A stretch of 64,000 bases of DNA, taken from the NCBI GenBank assembly GCA_009829735.1, contig CM020620.1, positions 15,659,186 to 15,723,185 on the forward strand, written 5' to 3'. Positions 20,497-31,807 of the stretch are shown here, piece by piece. The translations under genes were made by a program, and so were the position numbers. Position 1 is the first letter of the stretch; the number at the start of each line of letters is the position of its first letter. The notes under the pieces were generated by a model. The model was not told the DNA's origin and did no database searches. It worked only from the letters and a program-made list of their open reading frames with translations. This DNA is from Pyropia yezoensis. Lineage: Eukaryota; Rhodophyta; Bangiophyceae; Bangiales; Bangiaceae.

Positions 20497-20980
20497 TACA
20501 GTACAGTACATACTGCAGATACAGCTGTATCGTCTGTACAGTCGGCCGTCTGCCGCTACTTTCCTGTGGTGGACACCAGGCAGGGCTGCCCGTCGAGCGC
20601 CGCGCCATGGAACCTTGGGCGGGAGAGGCCCTCTTGGGATATCGGCGGGGTCGCCCCGCTCAGACGGAGCGCGCGCTCCAAGACGGCAGACACACGCCTC
20701 CCGCGGCCGGTGGCGGGAGCCCACAGAATGGCGCTGCGAACATGGCGGCCTGGCACGGCTGCGTCGCGGCGGTTGGCGCCGACGGCAGCGCGGCGCCGTG
20801 CGCCAACGCGGCCGACACGACGGCGGCGGCGGTGGCGGCGGCGGCGGCGGTGGCGGCGGCGGTAGCTGCCGTCGCTGATGCGAGGGATTGGCCACCCGCG
20901 CGCGCGTGACGGCGGCCGCGGCAGCAACACCCCCCGCCCCCTCCTCCCCGCCCCCCCCTTTACCAACCCTCAACGGGCAG
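20497..20980. other. gap between the mariner element and the TONSL-like gene
   Basis: GTAC-rich sequence next to the transposon, then GC-rich sequence with a GGCGGC triplet tract (about 20820-20865). It is the 3' flank of the gene that ends at 20981. No gene is supported. Confidence 0.4.
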
Positions 20981-21927
20981 CTAGAGCAACAGCGCCACCC
21001 CGCCAGCCTGTGCCCCCCCTCCCCCCCGTAATGCCGCAACCACCGCCGCCCGCCCGCCCGGGTGCGCCTCAGCGCCACACGCGCGGACGTCGAGGGTGGC
21101 AAGGCGCCCCCCCGCTGCCCCGCCCCCCGCCCCCCCGCCGCCAACCGATGCGGCGAGCGACCGCAGCGCCGCGACTGCGGCGGGCGCTTCCAGCAGCGCC
21201 GCCGGCGCGCGGTCCGCGTTGGCGGCGAGGGAGAGGGTGACGAGCCCGCCGCCGCCACCGCTGCCGCCGCCGCCGCCGCCGCCGCTGCCACCGGGCGGTA
21301 GGGAAGAGGGGGACAGAGGGTGGAGTGGCGCCGACGGGGGCACCCCCAGTGGGGAAGCCGGCAAGAGGGACGAGGGGGATGGCGGCCTGGCGGGGCTCAC
21401 CCCCGCGTCGCCCTCCCGCCCCGCCACGCAGGCGGCGAGGCGCACCAAAAATGCGGGCCGCAGCAGGTTGCGGTCGAGGCGGAGCGTCGTGACCCCCCCG
21501 CCGCCCAGCAGCGCCGCCACGCCCGCGGCAAGCTCCTCCACCGCCGCGTCGTCGCCGCCGCCGAGGCCATTGTACGCGGCGCCCAGCACGCGGAGGCCGC
21601 CCAGGCCGGATGGCGCCCGGGGGGGGGGGGGGGGGAGGGGGCGCCGCTGCCGTCGCCGACGCGGTCGCCGTCGCGGCGGCGGCCGCCGTCGTCGGCGGCG
21701 GCGCCGCCGCCGCCGTGGTGAGGCGCCGAAAGCCCGCCGCGCTCAGGCCAGTGGCCGACAGGTCCAGCTCGGCGAGGGCACCAAAGGGGCCCCCGCCGTT
21801 GTCGGCAATGTCGTCTGCCACGTCGCCGCCGCCGCCATCATCGCCGTCCCCGTCGCAGCCGCCGCCAATGCCGCCGCCACCAACCACACCGTCGCCGCCA
21901 AAGGCACCACCGCCACCCAGGCCCAGC

Positions 21928-21958
<31 letters not shown>

Positions 21959-24900
21959 CCCCCCCCCCCCCCCCGCCCCCCCCCCCCCCCCGCACAGCAG
22001 CAGCGGCTGCGCCCGCGGCGGCGGCGGAAACAATCCGCTCGGCGGTCGCGTCGGTCAGCCGCACGTTGGCGGCCAGCCGCAGCGCCCGAAGGCGGGTGCC
22101 CGCCTGCGCCGCCGCGTCGAGCAGCCGCCCAACGTCCGCGTCACCCAGGTTGGCGCCCGTCAGGTCCACCACTCCACACGGCCTTCCCGGGGCGGCGGCG
22201 GAACCACCACCGCCACCGCCGCCGCCGCCGCCGACGCCGACGCCGCGGACGTCAACCTCCCCCTGGGAGGCGTCTTGGGATCCCCCCCCCACCACCGCGG
22301 CTTCCGCCCCCGCCCCCCTGCAGGATTCCTCCCCCGCCCCGCCACTCGCGGCGGCGGGTGCGTCGGCCACCGCACACGCGGCGGCCACCGCGGGGAGCGG
22401 CGGCACCCCCGCCCGGCGGCACGCCACCGCATACGCGGCGGCGAGGCCCAGGCGCGCCACGCTCCCCACCTCGGCGGCGTACACCCCCCCCGCAGACCCG
22501 TCGGGTGGCGCGCCGCCGAGCCGCACCACGCCGGGCGGCGCCACAGTCACCGCCGCCCAGTGCGTGTCGGCCAGCGCCGCGGTGACGCGGGCGGTGAGCC
22601 ACGCGGGCGTGCCGGGGGTGGTGGCGTCGGACGCGGCGGCGCCGCCGGGGGGGGGGCACCCGGGGGGGATGGACACCACCACCCACTCGTCTGCACGGCC
22701 GGGCTGCCGTACCACCACACGGGCGGTGGTGGCGGCAGCAGCCGCCGCCGCCGCCGCCGCCGCCGAGGCGGGCCACGGATGAAAGGCGCCGCTGACGGTG
22801 GCGGCAGCGGCGCCACCGCCGACTCCACCACCGCCACCGCCGACGCCGCCAACGCCACCCCCACCGCCGCCGCCGCCCAGTGGCGTCAGCGGCGTCAGCG
22901 CCAGTGACGGCGGCGGGAAGAGAGCAGCCGCGTCGGCGACGGCCGCAGCCGTCGCGTCCCCGTCCAAGCCCCCCGGGCTGCCCCAGTCGTCGCCCGCCTC
23001 CCCCCCTGCCGACGCCCAGCCGCCGTCGTCGTCCCCCCCCGCTCCGCCGCCGCCGTCGGTGGCGTGCCACCCACGGGCGCGCCCCCCCTCTCCTGCCCCC
23101 CCGCCCTCAGACGCCCCTTGCGATGAACGCCGTCGCCGGCGCGGGCGCGCCCCCCCCCATCCCCCCCCCGCACCCCCGCCCCCCCCACCCCCGCCCCCCC
23201 CACCCCCGCCTCCACCCCCCACCCGAGGTCGTGGGCGTGCCCCCCCCCCGCCACCCGCGGTGGCGGGCCACTCGGTGCCATCGTCAACGAGAAAGTCGTC
23301 GAGCGGGTCGGGCTCCGACCCGCGCCGACGCCGCCGCCGTTTGGCGGAACGCCCCGCCGCCACCGCGTGCGGAGGGGAGGAGCGGCTTCCGCCACCGCCC
23401 CCACTGCCGCCGCCGCCGCCACCAGGGGACGCCCGTCGTGGCCGCCCCGTGGCTGTGGAGCGGCGACCGCCCGACGCACGACCTTGAGGGGGGGAGGCGT
23501 CCATCGAGGACGACCCACCGCCGCCGCCGCCCCCATCCGAGTCACCCGCCTCCCCCCGCCCCCCCCCCCCCCCGTCCCCCCCCCCCCCCCCGAAGTCCTC
23601 CATCCCATCATCCACGTTGCCATACAAGGGCCCGTCGGCCCCGTCCGCGTCTTCCGCCCCACCTTGCCCCCAAGCACCAGCCGCCCCCTCACCACTTGCC
23701 CCCTCTTCCCCCCCAGACGACTCCTCCCGCCGGGGCCAGCGGCGCTGAAACGTCGCCTCCCGGCCGCGTCGGGGCCCCGCCGGCAGCGCCCCACGGCCGC
23801 CGCGGCGGAGGCGGCGGCGACGCCTCCCGCCCCCCCTCCCTCCACCCCCACCCGCGTCGCTGTCCCCGCTCGCAGCGTCGGCAGCAAAGCCGGGGGGCCC
23901 CTCCTGGCTGGCGCTGCCACCGCCCCCCCACGCCCACCCCTCGTCGGCGTCGGCGGGGGAGCCGGAGCCCCCCCTCCCGCCCCCCCCACCGGGGCCGTCC
24001 CACGTGAGCGCCTCGAGCGCCCTGGCGGCCGCTGCGTCGGCGGCCGGGTCCACCGGCGCCGCCGCCCCGTCGGCGGCATCCCCATCGTCGGCGGCAGCGG
24101 CGGCGGCCGCCGCCTCGGCGGCGGTGAGGGCGCGGAGGTCCGCGCGGACCGCCTCGACTTCGCGGGCCAGCGCCGCCGCCGCGGTGGGGCCCAGCTCCCC
24201 CCCACCCCTGTCAGCGGCGACGGGGGCGGCGGCATCCCCCCCTCCACCAGTACCGGCGACGGGTCCGGCGGCGGGGGCGGCGGCGGCCGCCTTGCGCTCC
24301 CGCCCCAGCGCGGCGTCGGCGACAATCAAAAAGTTGCACAGGGCGCTCCGCCGGATCCCATTGTCGCCCGCCTCGGCGGCGAGCGCCGCGGCGCGGCGGT
24401 ACGCGTCAAGAGGTTCGGCGACGGGCACCTCCCCGGGCTCGTCTCGGTAGTTGCCAAGGTTGCACCACGCCACCGCCGTCGCGGCCGTGTCCGTGCCGAG
24501 CCGCACGCGGACACGGAGCTCGGCGGCCGCGACACGCGCCGCGCCCGCCCGGTCGCCCGTCGCTTCGAGGCATTCGGCGAGGGCGCCCGCCACCGCCGCG
24601 GCGTCGTTGAGCGTTTGGCCGGAGGGGAGCGTCGACCAGCTGTCCTCGTCCGCGCCAAACGACCGAAAGTAGGCACGAAAGTGGGTGACCGCCGCAGTGG
24701 GACGGTCCAGGTGGCTGTGCAGCGTGCCGAGTCGCCGGTGGAGCGCTGCGACGCTGCTCTCGTCGTCAGCGTCGCCGTCGCCACCGGCTGCACCGGCGCC
24801 GCTCCCGCCGCTGCCCCCCCTGCTCCCGCGGCGCGACCGCGAGCGGCTGCCCCGACCCCCTGCCCCCCCCCCGCGGGCGGCCTCTAACAAGACGGCAAGC

Positions 24901-25844
24901 CGCGCCTCAGCGGCGGCAGCCTCCGCGTCCATCCGCACCAGCGCCCGCGCGCCATCTGCCTCCTCCGTGTACAATACCCGCAGCGCCGGCCGCACGGCGC
25001 GGGCGGCAGCCGCCGCGTACCCCCGCGCCGCTTCAGCGTGGCGCCCCCGCGCTGCGGCGGCACGTGCCAGCCCCGCCAGCCCCACCGACTCTTCGTGGGC
25101 AAGGCCCGCCGAAGACGCCGCGTCGACCATCTCCCGGTAGGCCGCCGCCGCGGCGGCCGGGTGGCCCGCCTCGGCGTGCGCAGCCGCCGCGTTTTCCGTA
25201 GCCAGCACCACCCCGGGGGCGTCGCCCCGGGATAGCGCCAGGGCGAGGCCCTCGGAAAAGGCCGTCAGCGCCGCGGGCGTGTCCCCCGCCTCGACGGCGG
25301 CCACGCCCGCGGTGATGTGGGCGGCCTGGAGCATCTCTTCGTCGTCGAGGGCGTCGGCAAGTGCCAGAGCCCTGTCACACTGGCGGCGCGCCGCCGCCGC
25401 CGCCGCATCGGCGGCGCCATCGTCCACGTCAGCAGCACGGAGGGTGCCCGCCCGGTGGACGAGCGACGCGCCCAGGCTGGCCGCCGCCCGTGCCGACGCA
25501 CGGGGCGTCGCCGCCAGCGCCGCGCACGCGGTGTGGGCGGCGACCGCCTCGGCGGTGCGGCCGGCGGCGGCAGCAGCGGCGCCTAGGCGGAGGAGCCCCG
25601 CGCCCGCTGCAGCCCGCCAGCGGGCGGCCTCGGCGGGGGTGGACGCGGCGAGCAGCAGCCGCCGACAAATGTGGACCTCCGTGGTGTGCTGGGCACGCGC
25701 CGCGGCGGGGCGGCCCGCGGCGGAAAGGGCAGCGCCCAGTTGGTTGCGTAGGGCTTGCTCGGTGGCGCCATCGTCGGCAGCAGCGGCGGCGTCTGCAGCC
25801 GCACGGAGGGAAGAGAGGCTTGAAGGGGTGGGGGACCCCGCCAT
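20981..25844 (-). CDS. TONSL/TONSOKU-like TPR and leucine-rich-repeat protein
   Basis: About 1,620 residues from MAGSPTPSSLSSL (ATG at 25844-25842; the frame is open further upstream without another convincing ATG). Residues 1 to about 330 and 400-530 are Ala-rich TPR repeats; the block VAWCNLGNYRDEPGE followed by AYRRAAALAAEAG resembles the last TPRs of TONSL. An acidic, Gly/Arg-rich disordered middle follows (about 600-1000). LRRs begin near 1230 (VVDLTGANLGDADVGRLLD, LRALRLAANVRLTD, LAELDLSATGLSAAGFRRL) and continue as LRVLGAAYNGLG and VTTLRLDRNLL. TPR plus LRR without ankyrins is the plant TONSOKU arrangement; the family acts in replication-fork repair and reads histone H4. The last LRRs are in another frame after 17 G at 21619-21635, so a frame change there is needed to reach the TAG at 20981-20983. 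Confidence 0.68.
21619..21635. repeat. 17-base G run where the TONSL-like frame shifts
   Basis: On the coding strand this is poly-C. Upstream codons and the LRR codons downstream are both strongly G/C-ending but in different frames. A length change of the run of one (mod 3) would join them. Confidence 0.75.
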
Positions 25845-26690
25845 TGGGTGGGGGAAGGGAGACCGGGGGCCGAGGTGGAGGAGGTTGGGAGGTGGGGGGG
25901 AGTGGGGGGGAGAGGGAGCGGGGAAAAAGCCAGGAACAATGGGCACGGGGATGCCAGGGTGGGGGAGAGGGGGAAAGAGTGGACCGGAAAACAATCGTCC
26001 GCTGAGAGGAAGGGGTGCCAGAGTGAGTCGGGGGGGGGCAGTCGGTTACTCCGCCACCGGAAGGCGGCCGCTGGCCACCGTCAGCGGAGGCAAGCTGGGG
26101 GGAAACGGCCAAGCCGACCGAAGTAGATGCACCCCAAGTACCCTCAAGCCAACTCTCAGCCGGCACGGATGAAGTGGGCAGCACCACACCCCCCCCCCTC
26201 CCAGCAACGCCGCCATTGGCTGGCGCCGGCACCCCCCTCCCCCCCCCCCCGGCCCCTCCCAGCAGTTTGCCTGCTGATATTCTGTGGTGTCACCAATCAG
26301 TGGGCTCAGACCCCTCAGACGTTCACCGGCCGCCAATGGAGCGCTGGCAATCCTTCGAAAACCTCCACGTCCGCTCAGAGGGGGTCTTAACTGGGCGTGT
26401 GGCACCCTTCATTATCAGTCCCTTTACCTACCCCCTCCCGCTTTTGGTGCGACGCCAGGGACAGAGCAGGTTGTTCTTTCATTCCCCGGGCTGCTGTCCT
26501 TGTGGTCGCCTGCCTTTGTCTTCCTCCCATCTTCCTGTGGCCCCTTGACCACATGCTGCTGGCCGTTCTCCCATCTCTCTTTTTCCGCCTCTACCTCACC
26601 GATGGCGTCTGTCGTAGCGACCCAAGAGCTTTCGCCACCGGACACAACCCCCCCCCCCCCTCCCCCCGCTCCCCCCCCCCCTTCACGCCC
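25845..26690. promoter_or_regulatory. shared promoter region of the TONSL-like and RRM genes
   Basis: The two genes are divergent with 846 bases between start codons. CCAAT boxes occur at 26293-26297 (ACCAATCAGTGGG, a near-consensus NF-Y context) and 26333-26337, and an inverted one (ATTGG) at 26215-26219. CCAAT boxes are typical of bidirectional eukaryotic promoters. Poly-C stretches at about 26648-26688 lie just before the RRM gene start. Confidence 0.45.
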
Positions 26691-28265
26691 ATGCCCATCC
26701 GCCTCTGCCTTCGCGGCCTCCCCCCCTCCGTCCCCGACGCGTCCATCACCAGCGCCCTCTCCTCGTTTGGCACTCTTCTCCCCGCGGACTCCCCTCGCGT
26801 CGACCGCATCCGTGACGGGCTCGCCTACGCCACCCTCCTCCCCGCCGGGCCCACCTCAGTCTCCGAGGCAGTACGCGCGCTCGACGGGTGCCGCTGGGGG
26901 GCGGGTGTCCTGCGCCTGGGCGTTGCCGCCCCAGACTGGACCGCCCGTCTGCGTGCCGAGTGGGCCAGCGCCGCTGCAGAGACGGCGGCGGCGACGGCGG
27001 CGGCCTCCGCAGGTGGCCCTGACGCCCGCTCTGGGGGGGCGGAAGGGCCCGTGGGGGCGCCGCCGCCATCGGGGGAGCCCCCCCCGTGGGGCACCTGCGG
27101 GGTCAGCGAGTTCCGGCTCAAGCGGCGGTGGCGGCGGCGGGCGCCCGCCGGCGGCGGCGCCGTCGAGCCCGCCTACATTGAGCGCGCCTTTCGGTATGGC
27201 ACGGTGGAGCGGCGGGAGGCGGACCTGTCGTGGGCAACCACCACCGCCACCGCCATCCCCCCAGGGGTGGAGATGCGGGACGCGCGCGGCGGGGGCGGCG
27301 GGCAGGCCACCGCCGCCGCCCCCGAGCGGTGGGACCCCCTCTTCCAGCGGCCGACGCGGCGGCCACGGCTGGTGGCTCCCCCGACCGAAGCGGTCGCCGC
27401 GGCGGCCGCCTGGGCGCCCCGCCCAGCCGCGGGCGGCGGGGGCGGCGTTGCGGGACGGGGCGTCGAGGTGTTTGCGTCAGACGATGAGAGCGGGTCTGTG
27501 GCGGTGGCCGTCGGGGCGGCCGCGGTGGGGACGCGGGGAGGGGGGGACGGGGGAACCCGTGTGGGTGCGGGGGCGGCCGGCGGCGCCGGCCGGCCGCCGC
27601 CGCCGCCCGCACGGGGTGGCGGAGCTGGGGCGCTGCTGAGCTATTCGATGGACTTCTTTGGGGGTGGGGTGGTCGCCGACCCGCCCGACCCGCTCCCTGT
27701 GGCCGCCGGCGTCGCACGGGGTGACACAGGGGGGGGGGCGCAAGCCGACAAAGACGACGGCCGGCTAGCGGTGGTGGTCGAGGAGCGGGGGGTGGAGGTG
27801 TTTGGATCTGACGACGAGGACGGCGACGACGGGGCAGCGGTGGGTCCTGGGCGGGACGGGGTGGCCGACGCCGCGGCCGCCGCTGCTGGGGATGTTGCTG
27901 CTGCAGCTGCTGCGGATGCTGCTGCTGCTGCCGCCGCCGCGGCGGCGACGGCCGAGCAGGGAGTGGAGGTTTTCGTGTCGGACGGTGAGGAGGACGTGCT
28001 GGCGGTGGCGCACCCTGACGGGGCCCGCAACGACTGCGCCGATAGTGGCGCGGCGGAGGTCGGCGCGCGCGGTGCGGCCGCCGCGGCGCAAGGCAGCCCG
28101 TCTGGTGGGGCTGGCAACTACGACAATGACGAGCTGCCGACGACGGCGAGGGGGGGGAGGGGCGGCCGTGCCGGCCGCCCCGGCGGGTGCACGCCGCCGC
28201 CCGCCGGCGACGGCGAGCAGGCGCTGGTAGCGTACTCGATGGAATTTTTCGGGGGGGGAGCGTAG
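26691..28265 (+). CDS. RRM protein resembling NOL8, with repeated short acidic motifs
   Basis: 524 residues from ATG 26691 (MPIRLCLRGLPPSV). The start is chosen because it opens the RRM directly; upstream poly-C tracts leave an earlier ATG at 26602 possible. Residues 1 to about 80 form an RRM: RLCLRGL (RNP2-like), DGLAYATLL (RNP1-like) and LDGCRWGAGVLRLGVA, close in pattern to nucleolar protein NOL8, where the RRM is followed by a helix (here WTARLRAEWASAAAE). The rest is disordered and acidic/Gly-rich and contains two recurring short motifs: GVEVFxSDxE near residues 258, 367 and 424, and YSM(D/E)FFGGG near 319 and at the C-terminus. A role in nucleolar RNA processing is inferred from the RRM only. 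Confidence 0.6.
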   Translation: MPIRLCLRGLPPSVPDASITSALSSFGTLLPADSPRVDRIRDGLAYATLLPAGPTSVSEAVRALDGCRWGAGVLRLGVAAPDWTARLRAEWASAAAETAAATAAASAGGPDARSGGAEGPVGAPPPSGEPPPWGTCGVSEFRLKRRWRRRAPAGGGAVEPAYIERAFRYGTVERREADLSWATTTATAIPPGVEMRDARGGGGGQATAAAPERWDPLFQRPTRRPRLVAPPTEAVAAAAAWAPRPAAGGGGGVAGRGVEVFASDDESGSVAVAVGAAAVGTRGGGDGGTRVGAGAAGGAGRPPPPPARGGGAGALLSYSMDFFGGGVVADPPDPLPVAAGVARGDTGGGAQADKDDGRLAVVVEERGVEVFGSDDEDGDDGAAVGPGRDGVADAAAAAAGDVAAAAAADAAAAAAAAAATAEQGVEVFVSDGEEDVLAVAHPDGARNDCADSGAAEVGARGAAAAAQGSPSGGAGNYDNDELPTTARGGRGGRAGRPGGCTPPPAGDGEQALVAYSMEFFGGGA

Positions 28266-28356
28266 GACGGGGGGGGGGGGGGGGGAAGGGGGGGGGGGCG
28301 GACCGGCTGGGAAGGCGCTTGCCGCCCACCGCCCCGCGCGGGGCATGGTCGCGGGT

Positions 28357-30434
28357 TTACCTTCCCCCCCCCCGGCCGCTGCAGCCGCCGGCCCGCACCC
28401 GTGACCCCGTGTTCCTAGACTGGTGCCCCAGGTGGGGGCGACCGGCCCCGCAACCGGCCACGACGAGCGCCCCAACGGTCGGCCCACGGGCCAGGGGGGC
28501 GGCCGCTGCGCCCGGGTTACGACCCGTCCGTCGGCGGCCGCGCGCCGCGGGCGGCGTCCCCACACACACGCACGCGAATCCCCCCCCACCGTTCACACGC
28601 CGCGGGGCGTCCGTCAGGCGGGGGGCCCCCCAGGGGGACCCCCCCCCCCCCCCCCCCCCCCCCGCGCGCCCCCCCCCCCCCCCCCCCCCTCCCCACCGAA
28701 AGACCGCCGACTCCTTTGCCCACAGCGCGTGGTAGACGTACCCCCCAAAGGAGGCCACCGTGGTGGCGGCGGTGGCGGCCGCCAGGGGTGGCACCGCCGC
28801 GGACGCGTCCAGCGGCACCACCGCCGCCGCCGACGCGAGGGCGACCGCGCAGAGGGATAGCTGCAGGGCGGTGTTGACCTTGGAGACCCGCAGGGGGGTG
28901 ATGACCAGGGGGGGGGCGTCGGACGACTGGGGGACGGGAGGGGAGGAGGATGACGGCAGGGCGCGGCGGACGGGCGGGGGGCGGGGGGGGGGTGGGTGGG
29001 TGGGGTGGGGGGGGAAGAGGGAAGCGGGGGGGGAAGCGACGGGGAGGTGGGTCCGACAGCGCTTCCACGGTGAGCGCCAGTACAATAGAGGTAGACCGCG
29101 GGAGAGGCGGCGTCACGGTGGGGGCAAGCGCCCCAACACGGCTCACGTCAGTCGCCGCGCCGAGGAGCGCGCCCACCAAACGCCCCACGTGCCGGGGGCC
29201 ACACGCCGCGGGTATGCGCATCCCCCCACCCCCGCCCCCCACTCACACCCATCCTTCCCTTCACCCCCGCTCTGTCCCCCCCACTGCCCCCCCCCATCAC
29301 CTCCTTCTCCCCCCCCCCCCGCCCCCCCCCCATAGCTCTCGTTCCCCCCCCGCCAACGCTCACCCGCCCGCCTACGCACGTTGAAAAAGGTGTCCGCGGC
29401 ACCGACCTGCCGCAGCCGCCGGTACCGGATGACGGCGGCGCCAACGAGGAGCACCGCGTCGCGGGCGACCACCAGCGCCGCCACGTAGGCGGGCATCAGC
29501 GACTGGGCGGCGAGCGCAACGGTGACGACATTGATCAGGACCTGCAAGCAAGAAAGGCGGGGGGGGGGGGGGGGGGGGAACAGGGAGCAATGACCAAGGA
29601 AGAGGGACACCCCCCGCCAGCCACCCGCCGTGGGCCACAGCAACGTCAGCCACACCGCGCTGCCGCCCGGCCGCTGGCGCGGCGGCGCCACGCGCCCATG
29701 GCACCCACGGCTACCCACCGGCCGCACAGGGCGCGCCGGCCGCTCCCCCACGAGGACGCACCACGCCGCCACGACGCCACCCTCACCCCCCCCCCCCCCC
29801 CCCACACCTGCCTCCCTCCACCACACCCGCCACCAGCCGGCGTACCTTATCTGCCAGCGGGTCCAAGTAGGTGCCCAGCACGCTCCCCCACCCGTACCGC
29901 CGGCACAGGGCGCCGTCGACCCAGTCCGACGCCCCCGCCAGCAGCAGCCCCCCCAGCGCAGCGTCGTAGGCGCCGGCGCCAATCGCGGCGCCCAGCAGCG
30001 GCGTTGCCGCCAGGCGCGTCAGCGTTATCGCGTTGGGCACTTGCCGCGCCCGCGACGCCCCCCACCCGCCGCCCCCACCCCCGTCGCCACCCCCACCGCC
30101 ACCGCCGTCACCGTCGACGACGCCACCGCCGCCACCGTCGACGCCGCCGCCGCCACTGCCACGCCGCGACGGGGGCAGCGGGGGGGTGGTGGCGGCCCGC
30201 CGGCGGGCGCCCCCGGTGGCACCCCACCCCCCACCCCCGCCGTCACCTCCCTGGCCCCCACTCCGACGCCAGCCCCCGCCCCCCCACCCGCCGACGCCGA
30301 CGCCGCCACCGCCCGTGGCGGCCACACGGGCGGCGGCCGCCCCCCACGCCGCCGCCTGGGCGGCGACGCCCACGGGGCGCGACGCGGCCGGGGGCTCGGG
30401 GGCGGGGGCCCCCCAGCCGCGGCCGTCCCCCCCC

Positions 30435-30473
<39 letters not shown>

Positions 30474-30820
30474 ATACGCCCGCCAGCCAGGCCGGGTGTC
30501 ACCCACTGGCGGTTGTTCCTCCCCACAACGGCGGTAGCAGCGGCGGCGGTGGTGGCGGCCGCGGTGGCGGTGGTGGTGGTGGCGGCGGCCGCGGCGGTGA
30601 GAGGGGGGGGGGCGGCCGCGACGGCCGCCGCCGCCGCCGGCCACCCCACCCCCGCCGCCGCGGGCGGCAGGCACCCGCGGCGGGACGCCGCCGCCGCCCC
30701 GCGCCGGGTGGCAGCGGCGGTCGCCGCAGTCGACGCCGTCGCCGGCCGCACCGCCGCAGCGGCGGCGGCCGACGCGGCGGCGGCGGCGGCGCGAGCAACG
30801 GCGCGGGGGGCGACCGCCAT
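28357..30820 (-). CDS. cardiolipin synthase, CDP-alcohol phosphatidyltransferase type, two introns
   Basis: Makes cardiolipin from CDP-diacylglycerol and phosphatidylglycerol in mitochondria. Exon 1 30820-29846 starts MAVAPRAVARAAAAA, an Arg/Ala-rich likely mitochondrial presequence, then a long Gly/Pro-rich linker, then VPNAITLTRLAATP and the CDP-OH motif DWVDGALCRRYGWG...DPLAD (about 300-325). Intron 1 29845-29542 (GTACG...GCAG). Exon 2 29541-29380 encodes VLINVVTVAL, VARDAVLLVG and IRYRRL. Intron 2 29379-28927 (GTGCG...CCCAG). Exon 3 from 28926 encodes VSKVNTALQLSLCAV and a final membrane helix. Junctions are phase 0 and recreate the order of the CRLS1/CLS family (FN...SKVNTA(V/L)Q). The end is uncertain: after VFRW come G runs; as sequenced the frame runs to 28357, but a frame change there would give a stop at 28614. 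Confidence 0.85.
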
Positions 30821-31048
30821 GGCCCCCTCCCCCCCCCCCCGCCCCCACAAGCAGGCGATGGGGAGCGGTGGTGGTGGTGGTGCTAGTGGTGGCAGTGGTG
30901 GTGGTGGTGGTGGTGGCGGTGGTGGTGGTGGTGGTAGCAACGGTGGGGAGGGGGGGGGGGGACACGAAGGCGCGCCTCGGGGCAAGCGGTGCCGGTGTGC
31001 GATGGGGACGGCGTTCCTGCACGCCTGTGCGAACGGAGATGTACTGTA

Positions 31049-31805
31049 CAGTTGGTACCCAATATTATTTGCCCACCCCAACCGTCAGATCCTGAGATTT
31101 ATATTGACTCGATGCGACCGTCCGTTTCCAGTGCAAGAAACGCACTAATACTTGGTGCCAGACCCGTTCGCTTCCACCACCCCCCGCACACGGCGGCACA
31201 TGCTCTCGGTCAGGTGCTTGAAATAGGCGCTCGATATCGACGCCCACTCTTCCTGCAGGGCAGTGAACAGCTCTTCCTTCGTCTTGGGGAGGGGGGGCCC
31301 GACTGCGGTGCTGGTTCGTCCCTGGTTGACCTTTTCGGCGATTTCCGCCGTTTAGGCGAAAGGGTTGCCGTCCACCACCCGGCGGAGCCCGCGCAGCTCT
31401 CGAGGGCTGAGGAGCTTCGGCCGACCTCGGTTGTCCTGGCGCGCAGTGGCCGCCGCCCGCCGCGCGTTGGCTGCGTGGTAGCTGATCACCGTCTTGGGGA
31501 TGCCGAGCGCGGTGGCGATGGCCCCATTGGACTTCTTATTCGTGACCATGGTCTTGATGGCGCCGACTTCCTGGGGGCATAGGAGGGTCCTGCCCTTGCC
31601 CCCCATGGTGCTGCTTTTTTTTTTTCTTCGCTGGGAGAGAAGCTATGGGCGCTTCTGTATCGCACCATGCCCCGCAACGCTGCCCCCAAGTGACTGCAAT
31701 GCACCAGAGCGGCACCACTGAGGCCGCTTTTTGGATCTCGTCCGTGGTCGATTTGGTGCAAAAAGTGATCCGCCAGGGTGTGCAAATAATATTGGGTACC
31801 AACCG
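31049..31805 (-). mobile_element. internally deleted mariner-type element
   Basis: 757 bp between TA duplications (31047-31048 and 31806-31807). Ends are inverted repeats beginning CAGTTGGTACCCAATATTAT, with one mismatch at the second base of the right end, and share the core GGTACCCAAT with the complete element at 19134-20496. It contains the start and the very end of a transposase on the minus strand but not the catalytic core. It is a non-autonomous deletion derivative of a related family member. Confidence 0.88.
31145..31606 (-). pseudogene. transposase remnant: HTH domain joined to C-terminal tail
   Basis: From ATG at 31606, about 84 residues give the helix-turn-helix region (CPQEVGAIKTMVTNKKSNGA, GIPKTVISYHAANA). 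An in-frame TAA follows at about 31354-31352. The frame continues with TAEIAEKVNQGRTSTAVG, then jumps to the tail KTKEELFTALQEEWASIS...LTESMCRRVR and a TAG stop, matching the tail of the complete transposase (KDELFAALCEEWGAIP...LTESMPRRVR). The whole DDE core is deleted. Total length 462 bases keeps frame apart from the nonsense codon. Confidence 0.88.
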
Positions 31806-31807
31806 TA

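Noticed and set aside
22798..24887. Large plus-strand ORFs opposite the TONSL-like gene
   Set aside because: Pro/Arg/Ala-rich mirror images of a coding strand with strong third-position bias; no domains.
29590..31148. Plus-strand ORFs of up to 418 codons opposite cardiolipin synthase
   Set aside because: They are shadows of the Ala/Gly-rich exon 1 and its introns; the minus strand has splice sites and the CDP-OH motif.
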